From: Robiginitomaculum sp.
GTDB lineage: Bacteria > Pseudomonadota > Alphaproteobacteria > Caulobacterales > Maricaulaceae
Length of the DNA: 64,000 nucleotides
Direction: 5' to 3'
Assembly (NCBI GenBank): GCA_021776565.1
Contig: JAJFFQ010000058.1
Coordinates: 1-64,000 of the forward strand
The position numbers were made by a program, and so were the translations under genes. The notes under the pieces are model-generated. The model was not told where the DNA came from. It saw nothing but the letters and a program-made list of their open reading frames with translations, and ran no database searches. How positions within the stretch are numbered: the stretch's first letter is position 1; the number at the start of each line of letters is the position of its first letter. This document shows positions 37,973 to 47,729 of this stretch, piece after piece.

Positions 37973-39871
37973 TTATTTCAAAACCACGGTTTTGCTTTCG
38001 CCAGCGATCAGTTCAAATTCCAGCGGGGTTATACCGGTGAAATTCTGTGGCTTGATGCGGTAACGGCCCGGCGGCACTTTTAGAACCGCACCCGGCCTCA
38101 TAAAGGTTTTGATCGGCTTTTGACCGTCCAGAGGAACCAGGGACGCACGGTCTGGCGTTTTGTCGTAATCAGCATCAGCATAGCTCATGGAAATATGGGC
38201 AGTGGGTTTGGCCATGACTTTTGCGGTCACGGTTTTGTCGTGCTCGACCATCACTTCAACCGGATCAAAATAACCCTTGCCGCTATGGCCAAGAATTCTG
38301 TACCGCCCAGGTTTTGCAATCCTGACCTTACCCGGAGAAGCTGTTTGACTGCCAATGGATTTTCCATCTGCATCAAGGGCATGAATATAGAGATAACCGC
38401 CTCTTTTGGAAATAAAATCCCGATCATCCCCCGCATATTCAGCCACAATAAAACCGGCGGACATTGGCACTTCAATGATCTGCTCATCCTCGTCGGTTAT
38501 GGTGATCGTTATCCCTTCAGGCAGCGGGTTAAGTACTTGCGCTCTGGGGAATTTATCGCGCAGCTCATAGGTACCCGGCAGGGCGGTTGCGAAATTGCTG
38601 GTATGAAGGCCATAAACAGGATTGTCGCCCTTGAATAGCTGGCCCGTACGCTGATCGGTCTCGCCGTTGGGCAGCATATACTTGACCAAGAACCTCACCG
38701 TTTTGACCAAAGTAAAATCAAGCACCGTGTGTTCCGCCTCGGTTAACGTGGCCTCAACTTTCAGCTCGTTATCTTTATTGGGAGTGGAGCGAAACTCGTA
38801 AGCACCGGGGCGGGCCAATGCCTCATCAAAGCGGCGAAAGCCGAAAACTTTTTTGCCGTCTTGAAAGGCGGTAACAAAGCTGCCTTTGTGGTCTTCGCCG
38901 TCCTCGGAAAAGCTGGCACTGACAATCGCCGGGCGGGTGACAAGAACATCAACTTTGGTGTCACCCCGGTCTTCGACTGTCACCTTTTGCCGAACCGGTT
39001 TATAAAGACTGCCATCTTGTAGAACCACGCCCACTTCAATTTCATACTCGCCCGGGCCTTCAAGGCCGTTGCGACCATTACTGGAAATGTCCTTGATTCC
39101 CTCACCGCCTTTGAACAGCTTGCCATTCATGACAAATGAGCGGCCTTCCTTGTCAACACCATTGAGGATCAGAGCATAGCCCTGTGTTTGTGGCAACGGG
39201 TTGGGATCGCCGGGGGGAATGACCGCAGCCTCGTTCATCGCTTCAAGCAGCTCCCCTTCGGAACCAGCATCAAAATACGTCCCGCCAGAGGTCTCGGCGA
39301 TACAGGACATGGCACCGCGTTCCATATCGTTCAGACCAACGCCAACCACATGAACGCGAATGTTGATGCCAGAAGCGTTCCATTGGCGCATCAGCTCACA
39401 CGGATCAATATCGCAGGTTTCAATCCCATCACTGATAAGAAGAATGTCGCCGGTTGCGCCATCAAAATCCTTCAAACCTTCTCGTAAAGAGTAGGTGATG
39501 GGGGTTTTGCCAGTAGGGCGAATGGAACCAACTGCAGTATTGATGGAGGTTTTGGCGGCATCGGCCCCGGCAAAGGAAACCATAAGTTCGGAATCCCGGC
39601 AATCACCAGCACGGCGATGACCATAGGCGCGAAAGCCGATCTGCCGCGTTGCAGATGTTCCCTCAAGAAATGAGGCCAGGGCGCTACGTCCGGCTTCGTA
39701 TTTACGGGACTTGTCTGATAATTCGCCCCACATGGAACTGGAACTGTCATAGATAACCAGAACCCGCTTTGTCGGGTCGGGTGCAGAATTGTCATCTGCG
39801 GCCTGGGCCGCAAGACCAATCATACAAAAACCCAGAATAAAAACCAGAACGTGAATGATAAATTTAGGCAT
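37973..39871 (-). CDS. Exported von Willebrand factor A protein with five beta modules
   Basis: A 632-residue protein. ATG 39871 has GGGGGAAG upstream and gives a signal peptide (IIHVLVFILGFCMIGLAAQA). The VWA domain (about 30-215) has an intact MIDAS: DSSSSMWG, a Thr in GKTPITYSL and Asp in LLISDGIETCD. After it, five beta-sandwich modules of about 80-90 residues each carry the signature PGxY (GPGEYEI, RPGAYEF, LPGTYEL, KPGRYRI, PPGRYRI). VWA domains bind protein ligands through a metal. First gene of the four-gene envelope operon. Confidence 0.8.
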   Translation of the reverse strand: MPKFIIHVLVFILGFCMIGLAAQAADDNSAPDPTKRVLVIYDSSSSMWGELSDKSRKYEAGRSALASFLEGTSATRQIGFRAYGHRRAGDCRDSELMVSFAGADAAKTSINTAVGSIRPTGKTPITYSLREGLKDFDGATGDILLISDGIETCDIDPCELMRQWNASGINIRVHVVGVGLNDMERGAMSCIAETSGGTYFDAGSEGELLEAMNEAAVIPPGDPNPLPQTQGYALILNGVDKEGRSFVMNGKLFKGGEGIKDISSNGRNGLEGPGEYEIEVGVVLQDGSLYKPVRQKVTVEDRGDTKVDVLVTRPAIVSASFSEDGEDHKGSFVTAFQDGKKVFGFRRFDEALARPGAYEFRSTPNKDNELKVEATLTEAEHTVLDFTLVKTVRFLVKYMLPNGETDQRTGQLFKGDNPVYGLHTSNFATALPGTYELRDKFPRAQVLNPLPEGITITITDEDEQIIEVPMSAGFIVAEYAGDDRDFISKRGGYLYIHALDADGKSIGSQTASPGKVRIAKPGRYRILGHSGKGYFDPVEVMVEHDKTVTAKVMAKPTAHISMSYADADYDKTPDRASLVPLDGQKPIKTFMRPGAVLKVPPGRYRIKPQNFTGITPLEFELIAGESKTVVLK

Positions 39872-40000
39872 ATGCTTCCCCCGGGAAGTTGACATCAGTT
39901 TGCGTCCCATAATCACAGTCTTCCCGTAATCACTCGCTGCGCCAAGCTGTACACATGTGCTATTGAATTTTGAAGCTGTGTCAAAACGCGAGAACGCGCG

Positions 40001-43000
40001 TCAACGTATCACTTTATCAGTCTGAAATCCAATTTGTTTCCAGATCAGGAATACCGCCGGGATGACCAAGAGGGTCAGCACGGTGGCACTGGCCATGCCG
40101 CCCACCATGGGCGCGGCGATGCGGCGCATCACCTCCGAGCCAGTGCCACTGCCCAACATGATGGGCAATAACCCGGCAATCACCACCGCCACGGTCATCA
40201 TTATCGGGCGCACCCGCATCAATGCGCCTTCGATAATGGCGATGCGCAGATCTTCAAGCGTGAAATCGCGGCGGTCCTGTTCAGCAATATTCTGCTGCGC
40301 CTTTAGGGCTTGTTCTAAATACACCATCATCAACACGCCGATCTCAACGGACACCCCGGCAAGGGCAATAAAGCCTACGCCTACGGCCACCGACATATTG
40401 TAGCCAAGAATATCCATCAGCCACAGACCACCCACAAGCGCCAATGGTAAGGTTGAGATGATAATCAACACCGGTGCCACGCGGCGAAAGTTCAGGAACA
40501 ACAGCAAAAGGATAATCACCAGGGTCACCGGCACCACCACACTAAGGCGCTCTTTGGCCCGTTCCATATATTCATACTGACCAGACCAGTTCAGTGAATA
40601 TCCCGGCGGCAGAGTAATGCCCTCCGCCACCGCAATTTTGGCATCCGCGACGTATGAGCCAATATCACGCCCGGCAATATCCACATAAATCCAGCCGTTC
40701 AGGCGTGCGTTTTCACTGCGAATCACGCCTGGCCCCTCAGCAATGGAGATGCTGGCCACCCGTTCCAGTGGAATTTGTGCGCCCATTGGCGTAACCACCG
40801 GCAAGGTTCTCAGCTTGGCCAGACTATCCCGGTAATCGCGCGGGTAGCGCAAATTGATGGGATAACGCTCCAACCCTTCAACGCTCATGCCAATGGTCAT
40901 ACCGCCAATAGCGGTGCGCACCACGTCTTGAACATCGGCGATATTCAGGCCAAAACGGGCGGCTTCCTTGCGGCGAATATCAATGTCGATAAAGCGCCCC
41001 CCCGTGACCCGTTCGGCATAAACGGAAGCAGTGCCGGGCACGGTTTTGATGACGTCTTCAATTTTCATGCCGATCTCGCCAATCACATTCAGATCAGGTC
41101 CGGCGACCTTGATACCCACCGGGGTTTTAATCCCCGTGGCCAGCATGTCGATGCGGTTCTTGATCGGCATGATCCACACATTGGTCAGGCTTGGCACCTG
41201 CACAATACGGTCCAACTCGGTTTTCAATTTCGCCGTGGTCATACCCTCGCGCCATTCAGCCTTGGGTTTAAGCTGTATGGTGGTTTCCACCATGGTCAGC
41301 GGTGCCGGGTCGGTAGCCGTATCGGCGCGCCCGGCCTTGGCATAGGCGGTTTTGACCTCTGGCACGGTCATAATCAGCTTGTTGGTCTGTTGAATGATTT
41401 GCGCCATTTTGCCTGCCGACACAGCAGGAAAGGCGCTTGGCATATAAAGCAAATCGCCCTCGTCCAGATCAGGCATGAACTCGCCGCCCATGCGCGATAA
41501 CGGCACAGCAGCGCTGCCCAGCACAATCATGGCTACCACAATCATCATAATCGGGTGTTTCAGCACAATATTGATGAAGGGGCGATAAATGGCAATCAGG
41601 GCTCTGTTGATCGGGTTTTTGTGTTCGGGCAGGATTTTGCCACGAATAAAATACCCCATCAGCACTGGCACCAGGGTAACCGAAATGCCCGCCGATGCCG
41701 CCATGGCATAGGTTTTGGTAAAGGCCAGAGGATGGAACAGGCGTCCTTCCTGGGCCTCCAGCGCAAAAATTGGCACAAAGCTGAAGGTGATAATCAGCAG
41801 CGAGAAAAACAGCGCCGGACCCACTTCCACGGCGGCCTCTGTCACAATGCGCCAACGGTTTTCGGGCGTTAGCGGCTCTTTTTCAATATGCTTGTGCATA
41901 TTTTCGATCATCACAATCGCCGCATCGACCATCGCCCCAATGGCAATGGCAATACCGCCCAGCGACATGATGTTGGCGTTAATGCCCTGCGCATTCATAA
42001 CAATAAAGGCCACCAGAATACCCAAAGGCAGGCTAAGCACGATGACCATTGCCGAGCGCAGGTGAAACAAGAAAATGGCGCAGACCAGAATAACCACGAT
42101 AAACTCTTCGGTGAGCTTTTCACGCAATGTATCCACCGCCCGCTCGATCAGGGCAGAACGGTCATAGGTGGTCACCACCTCCACTCCCTGGGGCAGGCTG
42201 GCTTGCAAGGATTTCAGTTTTTCCCTGACCAGATCAATGGTGCGCAGGGCATTTTCGCCGTAACGCATAATGATCACGCCGCCAACGGCCTCACCTTCGC
42301 CGTTCAGCTCACCAATGCCGCGCCGCAATTCTGGCCCCAGCCGAATTTGCGCCACGTCTTTGAGTAAAACAGGCGTGCCATCTTTGGTGACTTTGAGAGG
42401 AATGGCGCGCAAATCATCTTCTGATTTGATATAACCAGAAGCACGAACCATATATTCCGCTTCGGCCATTTCAATCACCCGGCCCCCGGTTTCCTGATTG
42501 CCCCGCTCTATGGCGGTGCGCACTTTGGCCAATGGCAGATCATAGCTGCGCAATTTATCGGGATCGACGATCACCTGATATTGCTTGACCATGCCGCCAA
42601 TAGTGGCGACTTCGGAAACACCGGGCACGGTTTGCAGTTCATATTTTAAGAACCAATCCTGAATTGAACGCAATTGCGCCAAATCATGCCCGCCCGTGCG
42701 ATCGACAAGGGCGTATTGATAGACCCAACCAACCCCGGTAGCATCCGGACCAAGCGCCGGTTTGGCGCTGGCTGGCAAAGTGGGGATCACTTGCGAAAGA
42801 TATTCAAGCACGCGCGAACGCGCCCAATAGATATCTGTACCATCCTTGAAAATGATATAGACAAAGCTGTCGTTAAAAAACGAATAGCCGCGCACGGTAA
42901 TGGCGCCCGGCACCGCCAGCATAGCGGTGGTTAAGGGGTAGGTCACCTGATCCTCAACCACTTGCGGCGCTTGGCCGGGGAAAGAGGTTTTGATGATAAC

Positions 43001-43138
43001 CTGCACGTCAGAGAGATCTGGAATGGCATCCAGCGGGGTTTGTTTAAGGGTATACACGCCCCAACCGGCCAGAAGTAGCGCCAACATAACAACCAAAAAC
43101 CGATTGCCGATGGACCAGCGAATCAACCGGGAAATCAT
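40001..43138 (-). CDS. cusA: CusA-like heavy-metal RND efflux pump
   Basis: A 1045-residue inner-membrane proton-driven transporter with the 12-helix RND layout and two large periplasmic loops. The TM4 motif GGIAIAIGAMVDAAIVMIENMHK matches the monovalent-cation (Cu+/Ag+) HME4 subgroup, rather than the CzcA-type DFGxIVD. Methionine-rich segments in the periplasmic loops fit Cu+/Ag+ transport. It overlaps cusB by ATGA and completes a cusC-cusB-cusA operon. Confidence 0.93.
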   Translation of the reverse strand: MISRLIRWSIGNRFLVVMLALLLAGWGVYTLKQTPLDAIPDLSDVQVIIKTSFPGQAPQVVEDQVTYPLTTAMLAVPGAITVRGYSFFNDSFVYIIFKDGTDIYWARSRVLEYLSQVIPTLPASAKPALGPDATGVGWVYQYALVDRTGGHDLAQLRSIQDWFLKYELQTVPGVSEVATIGGMVKQYQVIVDPDKLRSYDLPLAKVRTAIERGNQETGGRVIEMAEAEYMVRASGYIKSEDDLRAIPLKVTKDGTPVLLKDVAQIRLGPELRRGIGELNGEGEAVGGVIIMRYGENALRTIDLVREKLKSLQASLPQGVEVVTTYDRSALIERAVDTLREKLTEEFIVVILVCAIFLFHLRSAMVIVLSLPLGILVAFIVMNAQGINANIMSLGGIAIAIGAMVDAAIVMIENMHKHIEKEPLTPENRWRIVTEAAVEVGPALFFSLLIITFSFVPIFALEAQEGRLFHPLAFTKTYAMAASAGISVTLVPVLMGYFIRGKILPEHKNPINRALIAIYRPFINIVLKHPIMMIVVAMIVLGSAAVPLSRMGGEFMPDLDEGDLLYMPSAFPAVSAGKMAQIIQQTNKLIMTVPEVKTAYAKAGRADTATDPAPLTMVETTIQLKPKAEWREGMTTAKLKTELDRIVQVPSLTNVWIMPIKNRIDMLATGIKTPVGIKVAGPDLNVIGEIGMKIEDVIKTVPGTASVYAERVTGGRFIDIDIRRKEAARFGLNIADVQDVVRTAIGGMTIGMSVEGLERYPINLRYPRDYRDSLAKLRTLPVVTPMGAQIPLERVASISIAEGPGVIRSENARLNGWIYVDIAGRDIGSYVADAKIAVAEGITLPPGYSLNWSGQYEYMERAKERLSVVVPVTLVIILLLLFLNFRRVAPVLIIISTLPLALVGGLWLMDILGYNMSVAVGVGFIALAGVSVEIGVLMMVYLEQALKAQQNIAEQDRRDFTLEDLRIAIIEGALMRVRPIMMTVAVVIAGLLPIMLGSGTGSEVMRRIAAPMVGGMASATVLTLLVIPAVFLIWKQIGFQTDKVIR

Positions 43139-44373
43139 GGTCTTTCCTCTGATGATGGCGCGCCCATGCGCAAGGCTGTGCCTTTAAGGCTGGCCTCACT
43201 ATCAATCAGAAACTGACTGGAAACGACTATGGTTTCGCCCTCGTTCAACCCCTCAAGGATTTCTACCTGGTCATCGGATTCCATACCGGCGACAACCCGG
43301 GCCGGTTGAAACTGTCCATCATCCAGCGCCAAAATCACCCGGGTGGATTTACCGGTGCGGATCAAGGCCTCGCGATCAATGGCCAGCACGTTGCTTTGCG
43401 CGCCCGCCATGATACGCAATTTTGCATACATATCCGGCTTTAGCGCGCCGCCGGGATTATCAAAGCGCAAACGTACCTGCACGGTGCGGGCGCTGGCGTT
43501 CAGGCTGGGATAGACATAATCCACCGTGCCCGACCACAGGCGACCGGGCATGGCATCAAGGTGCATCTGCACATTTTGACCCGGGCGCACCCAACTGCCT
43601 TGCGTTTCAAAAACCTCGGCCAGCACCCAGACGGTGGAAAAATTGGCCAGCATCATAATCTGCCGGCCCGGTTTGACAAAAGCGCCCTCACCAACCCCTA
43701 ACTTGGTGATGATACCGTCTTGCGGGGCGGTAATGCGCACCAGGCGTCTGGCCTTGCCGGATTTCTTAATGCGGGCAATCTGCGCTTCGCTCATCCCCAA
43801 AGCATCAAGACGGCTTTTGGCAGCGCGGATCAATGTCTGCCTGCCAATACGGATGGCTTGCAGATATTCCTCTTGCGCACTGACCAGAGGGCGCGAGTAA
43901 AGGTCAAACAAGGGTTGGCCCTTACGCACCGCATCGCCTGGTGTCTTGATAAAAAGCTTTTCTATCCAGCCCTCGGTGCGCACATCAATACTGGTGGTTT
44001 CATCATCATTGGCACGCACAAACCCGATGGTATCGATGGTGCGGTGCAGTGTTGTCCGGCGAACTGTGGCAAGACGCACGCCAATGTTGTTTTGCACCAC
44101 TGGATTGATGCGCACCAGATTACGCTCATCCATAGCTTTATCTTCGTCCGCATAAACTGGGACAAGATCCATGCCCATGGGTGATTGCCCGGGGCCATCC
44201 CGGCGATAATCAGCATCCATGGGTGCTTTCCAATAAAGAATTTTTCTTGTCGTGGATGAAGCCACAGAACTGGTCTTAACGATGCTTGAACCCGTCATTC
44301 TGGCCAGTATATAACCGCCCGCAAGCCCGGCGCTTAACACCATTGCGACCAGTATAATAGTTGATTTATTCAT
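43135..44373 (-). CDS. cusB: CusB-like periplasmic adaptor
   Basis: A 412-residue membrane-fusion protein linking CusA to CusC. ATG 44373 (GGAGATAAC upstream) gives an N-terminal membrane anchor followed by a heavy-metal-binding domain with ILYWKAPMDADYR and GQSPMGMDLVPVY, then the lipoyl/barrel-sandwich and beta-barrel domains (APQDGIITKLGVGEG; MHLDAMPGRLWSGTVDYVYP). The methionine-rich N-terminal domain passes Cu+ or Ag+ to the pump. It overlaps cusC by 8 nt. Confidence 0.92.
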   Translation of the reverse strand: MNKSTIILVAMVLSAGLAGGYILARMTGSSIVKTSSVASSTTRKILYWKAPMDADYRRDGPGQSPMGMDLVPVYADEDKAMDERNLVRINPVVQNNIGVRLATVRRTTLHRTIDTIGFVRANDDETTSIDVRTEGWIEKLFIKTPGDAVRKGQPLFDLYSRPLVSAQEEYLQAIRIGRQTLIRAAKSRLDALGMSEAQIARIKKSGKARRLVRITAPQDGIITKLGVGEGAFVKPGRQIMMLANFSTVWVLAEVFETQGSWVRPGQNVQMHLDAMPGRLWSGTVDYVYPSLNASARTVQVRLRFDNPGGALKPDMYAKLRIMAGAQSNVLAIDREALIRTGKSTRVILALDDGQFQPARVVAGMESDDQVEILEGLNEGETIVVSSQFLIDSEASLKGTALRMGAPSSEERP

Positions 44374-45616
44374 TGTTATCTCCATCCAGATAGAGAAGCG
44401 CCGCATGGGCCTTTTGACGGTCAATACGCAAACGCAATAGCGTCAGTTCGGTATCCAGCACCATAAGCTCGGCGCGCACCAGTTCGGCAAAGTCCGCCGT
44501 TTCATTTTCATAACCAATCAGGGCCGCCTCGGCAGTATTTTGCGCGCCGGTTAGCACATCGGTCTGGTACAGCGTTATGCGCTCCCCCAGCCGCACCCAC
44601 CCAGCGTAAGAGCGACCAAGTTCGCGGTTCAGATCCAGCAATTGCGCATCGCGACCAAGACGTGTTGAGGCTTTCAGGCGTTTAACGGCACTTAAGGAGC
44701 GATCCTGACGATTGGCGGTAAAAAGCGGCACACTTAAACTTACCCCGATACTGCCAAAATCCGGGCGATTGTCTCTGGCACCATAGGCGCCCTCAACAGC
44801 AAAGCCCGGTTTATATTGCTCACCGGCAATATCTATATCGCGGTCACGAGCGGCCAGTTTTGCATCAAAGATTTTCACACTGGGATGGCGTATCAATCTG
44901 GCCTGCATCTCTTGTGCTGCAAGAAATGGTCGCAAGTGCGGAAACTCGTCCGCCAGGGGCCGGGCTGCATTGGCAATACCGATCAGGCGGATCATGTCAG
45001 TCCGCTTCATGTCAGCCTTGCGGTCGATCTCGATCAGGCGCGCGCCAAGCAAGGAGGCCTCCAGATCAATTCGCAACACATTTTGCGCGCTGGCCCGCCC
45101 ACTGGCAAACTGCGCTTCGGCCACACCGCCAAGGTCAATAATATGTGTGCGGGCTTGCTCGGTAATCCGCCTTGCCCCGTGCCAGTAATACATTTCGAGC
45201 CAGGCAGTTCGCGTTTGCAGGACAATCTGACGCAAGGCCAGTGTTTTGCGCATCCGCTCGACCACGGCCTCGCTTTGGCGTTTGGCCCGCGTCAGGCTGC
45301 GGCTCTTGCCTTTGGGAAAGTTTTGACGAACCCCAAGCGATAATTGCGTCATGCCTTCGCGGTTTATATCAAATGATGAAAGCGGCACATTTTGCATACG
45401 CGCCATAACCACAGGGTCTGGCAACTGGCTATCAGCAATTGCACGATCTTCCAGCGCCAGCGCGCGTTGTTCAAACAGCATGACGCCGGGATCATTGGCC
45501 TGCACGGCGATGGTCACGCTCTCGTCAAGACTTAACGGAGATTGCGCCAAGACGGGAAACGTCAGCAACATACCAGCCAGCAGGGCCGGTATAAAAACGG
45601 GTATTGGTAAGGGCAT
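44366..45616 (-). CDS. cusC: CusC-like TolC-family outer-membrane channel
   Basis: A 416-residue outer-membrane efflux protein with a signal peptide (LLAGMLLTFPVLAQ). Two TolC-type helical-hairpin repeats are visible, with SLGVRQNFPKGKSR in the first half and SVPLFTANRQDRSL in the second. Upstream of cusB and cusA it supplies the exit duct for metal. There is no lipobox, unlike E. coli CusC. Confidence 0.9.
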   Translation of the reverse strand: MPLPIPVFIPALLAGMLLTFPVLAQSPLSLDESVTIAVQANDPGVMLFEQRALALEDRAIADSQLPDPVVMARMQNVPLSSFDINREGMTQLSLGVRQNFPKGKSRSLTRAKRQSEAVVERMRKTLALRQIVLQTRTAWLEMYYWHGARRITEQARTHIIDLGGVAEAQFASGRASAQNVLRIDLEASLLGARLIEIDRKADMKRTDMIRLIGIANAARPLADEFPHLRPFLAAQEMQARLIRHPSVKIFDAKLAARDRDIDIAGEQYKPGFAVEGAYGARDNRPDFGSIGVSLSVPLFTANRQDRSLSAVKRLKASTRLGRDAQLLDLNRELGRSYAGWVRLGERITLYQTDVLTGAQNTAEAALIGYENETADFAELVRAELMVLDTELTLLRLRIDRQKAHAALLYLDGDNNE

Positions 45617-45668
45617 AATTGCCTCTTTCTCAAAAATTGAATCTTTAGTTTGGACGCCATTGCGCCCA

Positions 45669-45688
45669 CGTCCGTATCAATACGGACG
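45669..45688. repeat. Perfect inverted repeat between Cys-rich gene and cusC
   Basis: CGTCCGTAT-CA-ATACGGACG has 9-bp arms and a 2-nt centre in the 87-nt gap before cusC. There is no T-run on the minus strand. It may be an operator for a second promoter, an mRNA-processing hairpin, or an attenuator that lowers pump expression relative to the first gene. Confidence 0.65.
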
Positions 45689-45703
45689 ATGAAAAATAAA
45701 GAT

Positions 45704-46075
45704 TCAGCTTCGAGGAGGCGGCGCATCCAGCCGGGTGAACCGGCCAGTTCTTTTTTGATTTACTTTGGTTTGACGGCTTGTCTTGACAGTCATTTGGCTC
45801 AACTGAGCATCTGCCAACACCGCAACCATGGCAAATGTCGTGGTGCAGACAAGCGCACAATTCATGTCATCCGGGCAAGGGTCGCCACGATCTTCATCGC
45901 AGCAATCATGGCCCGTTTGCACCATCATGTCTTGCATATGTTCGACACAATTTTGCTCAGGGCTTGCACCATCCGTATGTGCAAATGCAGATGGCATGGT
46001 TGCAAGCGAAAACACCACCAAAGCCAAGGCTGCCATGGCGGTTTTCAGGTTTTTCATTGCTGATAAGAAAACCAT
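45704..46075 (-). CDS. Small exported Cys/His/Met-rich protein of the cus operon
   Basis: A 123-residue protein with a signal peptide (to about residue 32, MPSAFA). The mature part is dense in metal ligands: NCVEHMQDMMVQ, GHDCCDEDRGDPCPDDMNC and LVCTTTF. AAGGTGA precedes the ATG at 46075; MKN at 46057 is the alternative. It resembles small DUF2946/CopL-like proteins found ahead of copper-resistance operons, and probably binds or senses Cu/Ag in the periplasm. Confidence 0.72.
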   Translation of the reverse strand: MVFLSAMKNLKTAMAALALVVFSLATMPSAFAHTDGASPEQNCVEHMQDMMVQTGHDCCDEDRGDPCPDDMNCALVCTTTFAMVAVLADAQLSQMTVKTSRQTKVNQKRTGRFTRLDAPPPRS

Positions 46076-46165
46076 GCTTTCACCTTAACCAAGGCCCAGT
46101 ATACAGCAAAAAGGCAAAAGTGACCACCGTTCACATCACTATTTTATGGTAATGGTAAACAAGTA

Positions 46166-47614
46166 TTACGACACCCAGAACCGGGGCAGGAACAGCACCA
46201 GCACGGTGAACAATTCCAGTCTGCCGACCAGCATGGTCAAGGCCATCACCCATTTGGCAAAATCAGGCAGGGGCGCAAAGTTTCCAGACGGGCCGACAAT
46301 ATCGCCTAACCCCGGCCCGATATTACCGATGGCACTGGCGGCACTGGAAATGGCCGTTGTGGTATCCAGCCCGGCAAACGAAAGAACAATAGCGGCGGCA
46401 GCAAAGCAGGCAAAATAGACAAAGAAGAAATTATAGACCGAAAACAGTGCGGATTTTGGCAATGGTTGACCATTATACCTTAGCGGTTTTACCAGGGTCG
46501 GGTGGATCATCCGGCGTACATGGGCGCGCAGACCTTCAATGGCCACCTGAAAACGGAATATCTTGATCCCGCATGTGGTCGAGCCAGCACAACCACCAAC
46601 AAACATAAAGACAAAAAACGCAGGCGTCGCCATAGAACCCCAGACCTGATAATCCCCCAACGCATAACCCGTACCGGTAACGATAGAGATCACATTAAAA
46701 GCGGCCATGCGCAGCGGGTGGATATCGCCCTCATATCCCAACAGCACCATATAAAAGCCCATGGAAGCGATCAGCACAAAAATCAGAGCAATAAAGCCGC
46801 GCACCTGTGCATTGCGAAACAATGCCGCCGGATCGCCGCGCACCGCCAGAATATAGGCAGCAAAGGGCAAAGCGGCCAGCACCATAAAAACGCTGCCTGC
46901 AATGTCGGCGCCATTTGCTGAATAGGTGGCAAACGAGTTGTCCGCATTTGCAAAACCGCCGGTGGCGATGGTGGTCATGGCCAGGCACATGGCGTCAAAG
47001 GCCTCAACCCCCAGCATCCAGTATACCCCGCCGCACAGGATCGTGAGGCCCAGATAGGCCGCACCAATGCCAATGGCGATGGTTTGCGCGCGCGGCAATA
47101 CCTTGCCCATTGGCTCGAACCATTCGGCCCGAAACAACTGCATACCGCCAACTTTCAGCATCGGCAAAACCGCCATGGCCACAATAATTATACCAACCCC
47201 GCCAATCCATTGCAGCAAGGCCCGCCACAGCAAAATGCCCTTTGATTGATCCTCAAGGCCGCTCATCACCGTGGAGCCAGTGGTGGTCAGCCCTGACATG
47301 GCCTCAAAATAGGCATCAGTTAGCGACATGGGAACCTCGCCCAGCATAAACGGCAAAGCGGCAAAGGCGGCCATAATCACCCAGGAAAAGGTGGTCAGAA
47401 TGAAGGCGGCGCGGATATTCATGCGTAGTTTTCCGCCCCGGGCGGCCAGCATCAATATGGCCCCGGCAAACAGGGTAAGTGCGGAGGTGGTGGCAAAGCT
47501 GCGCCATCCATCTGCACCGGTCACGAAATCGGCCAGCATCGGGGCCAGCATAAACGCCCCCAACAGAACCAGAAGTGCGCCGATAACCAGAAATATAGAG
47601 CGGACGCTATTCAT
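46166..47614 (-). CDS. trkH: TrkH-family potassium uptake protein
   Basis: A 482-residue K+ transporter with four MPM repeats. The selectivity filter segments are SGLTTTGST, TTIATGGFA, SIVTGTGYA and SAIGNIGPG. Family members work with the cytosolic TrkA subunit; trkA is not in this window. It stands alone and is divergent from the dCTP deaminase gene. Confidence 0.94.
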   Translation of the reverse strand: MNSVRSIFLVIGALLVLLGAFMLAPMLADFVTGADGWRSFATTSALTLFAGAILMLAARGGKLRMNIRAAFILTTFSWVIMAAFAALPFMLGEVPMSLTDAYFEAMSGLTTTGSTVMSGLEDQSKGILLWRALLQWIGGVGIIIVAMAVLPMLKVGGMQLFRAEWFEPMGKVLPRAQTIAIGIGAAYLGLTILCGGVYWMLGVEAFDAMCLAMTTIATGGFANADNSFATYSANGADIAGSVFMVLAALPFAAYILAVRGDPAALFRNAQVRGFIALIFVLIASMGFYMVLLGYEGDIHPLRMAAFNVISIVTGTGYALGDYQVWGSMATPAFFVFMFVGGCAGSTTCGIKIFRFQVAIEGLRAHVRRMIHPTLVKPLRYNGQPLPKSALFSVYNFFFVYFACFAAAAIVLSFAGLDTTTAISSAASAIGNIGPGLGDIVGPSGNFAPLPDFAKWVMALTMLVGRLELFTVLVLFLPRFWVS

Positions 47615-47729
47615 CGCTTGTGGTCTTTTCCCAGATCATATTCCTGTCTATGTCAAAACCGGCACATCGGGCAAGCACTTGCGCACATCAAAAGAATCGC
47701 CCCAGCGTCTTCTTGATGGAACAAGAAAT

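Noticed and set aside
47328-47729. N-terminal extension of the dCTP deaminase ORF
   Set aside because: It is antisense to trkH; ATG 47730 starts the recognised domain at the expected place.
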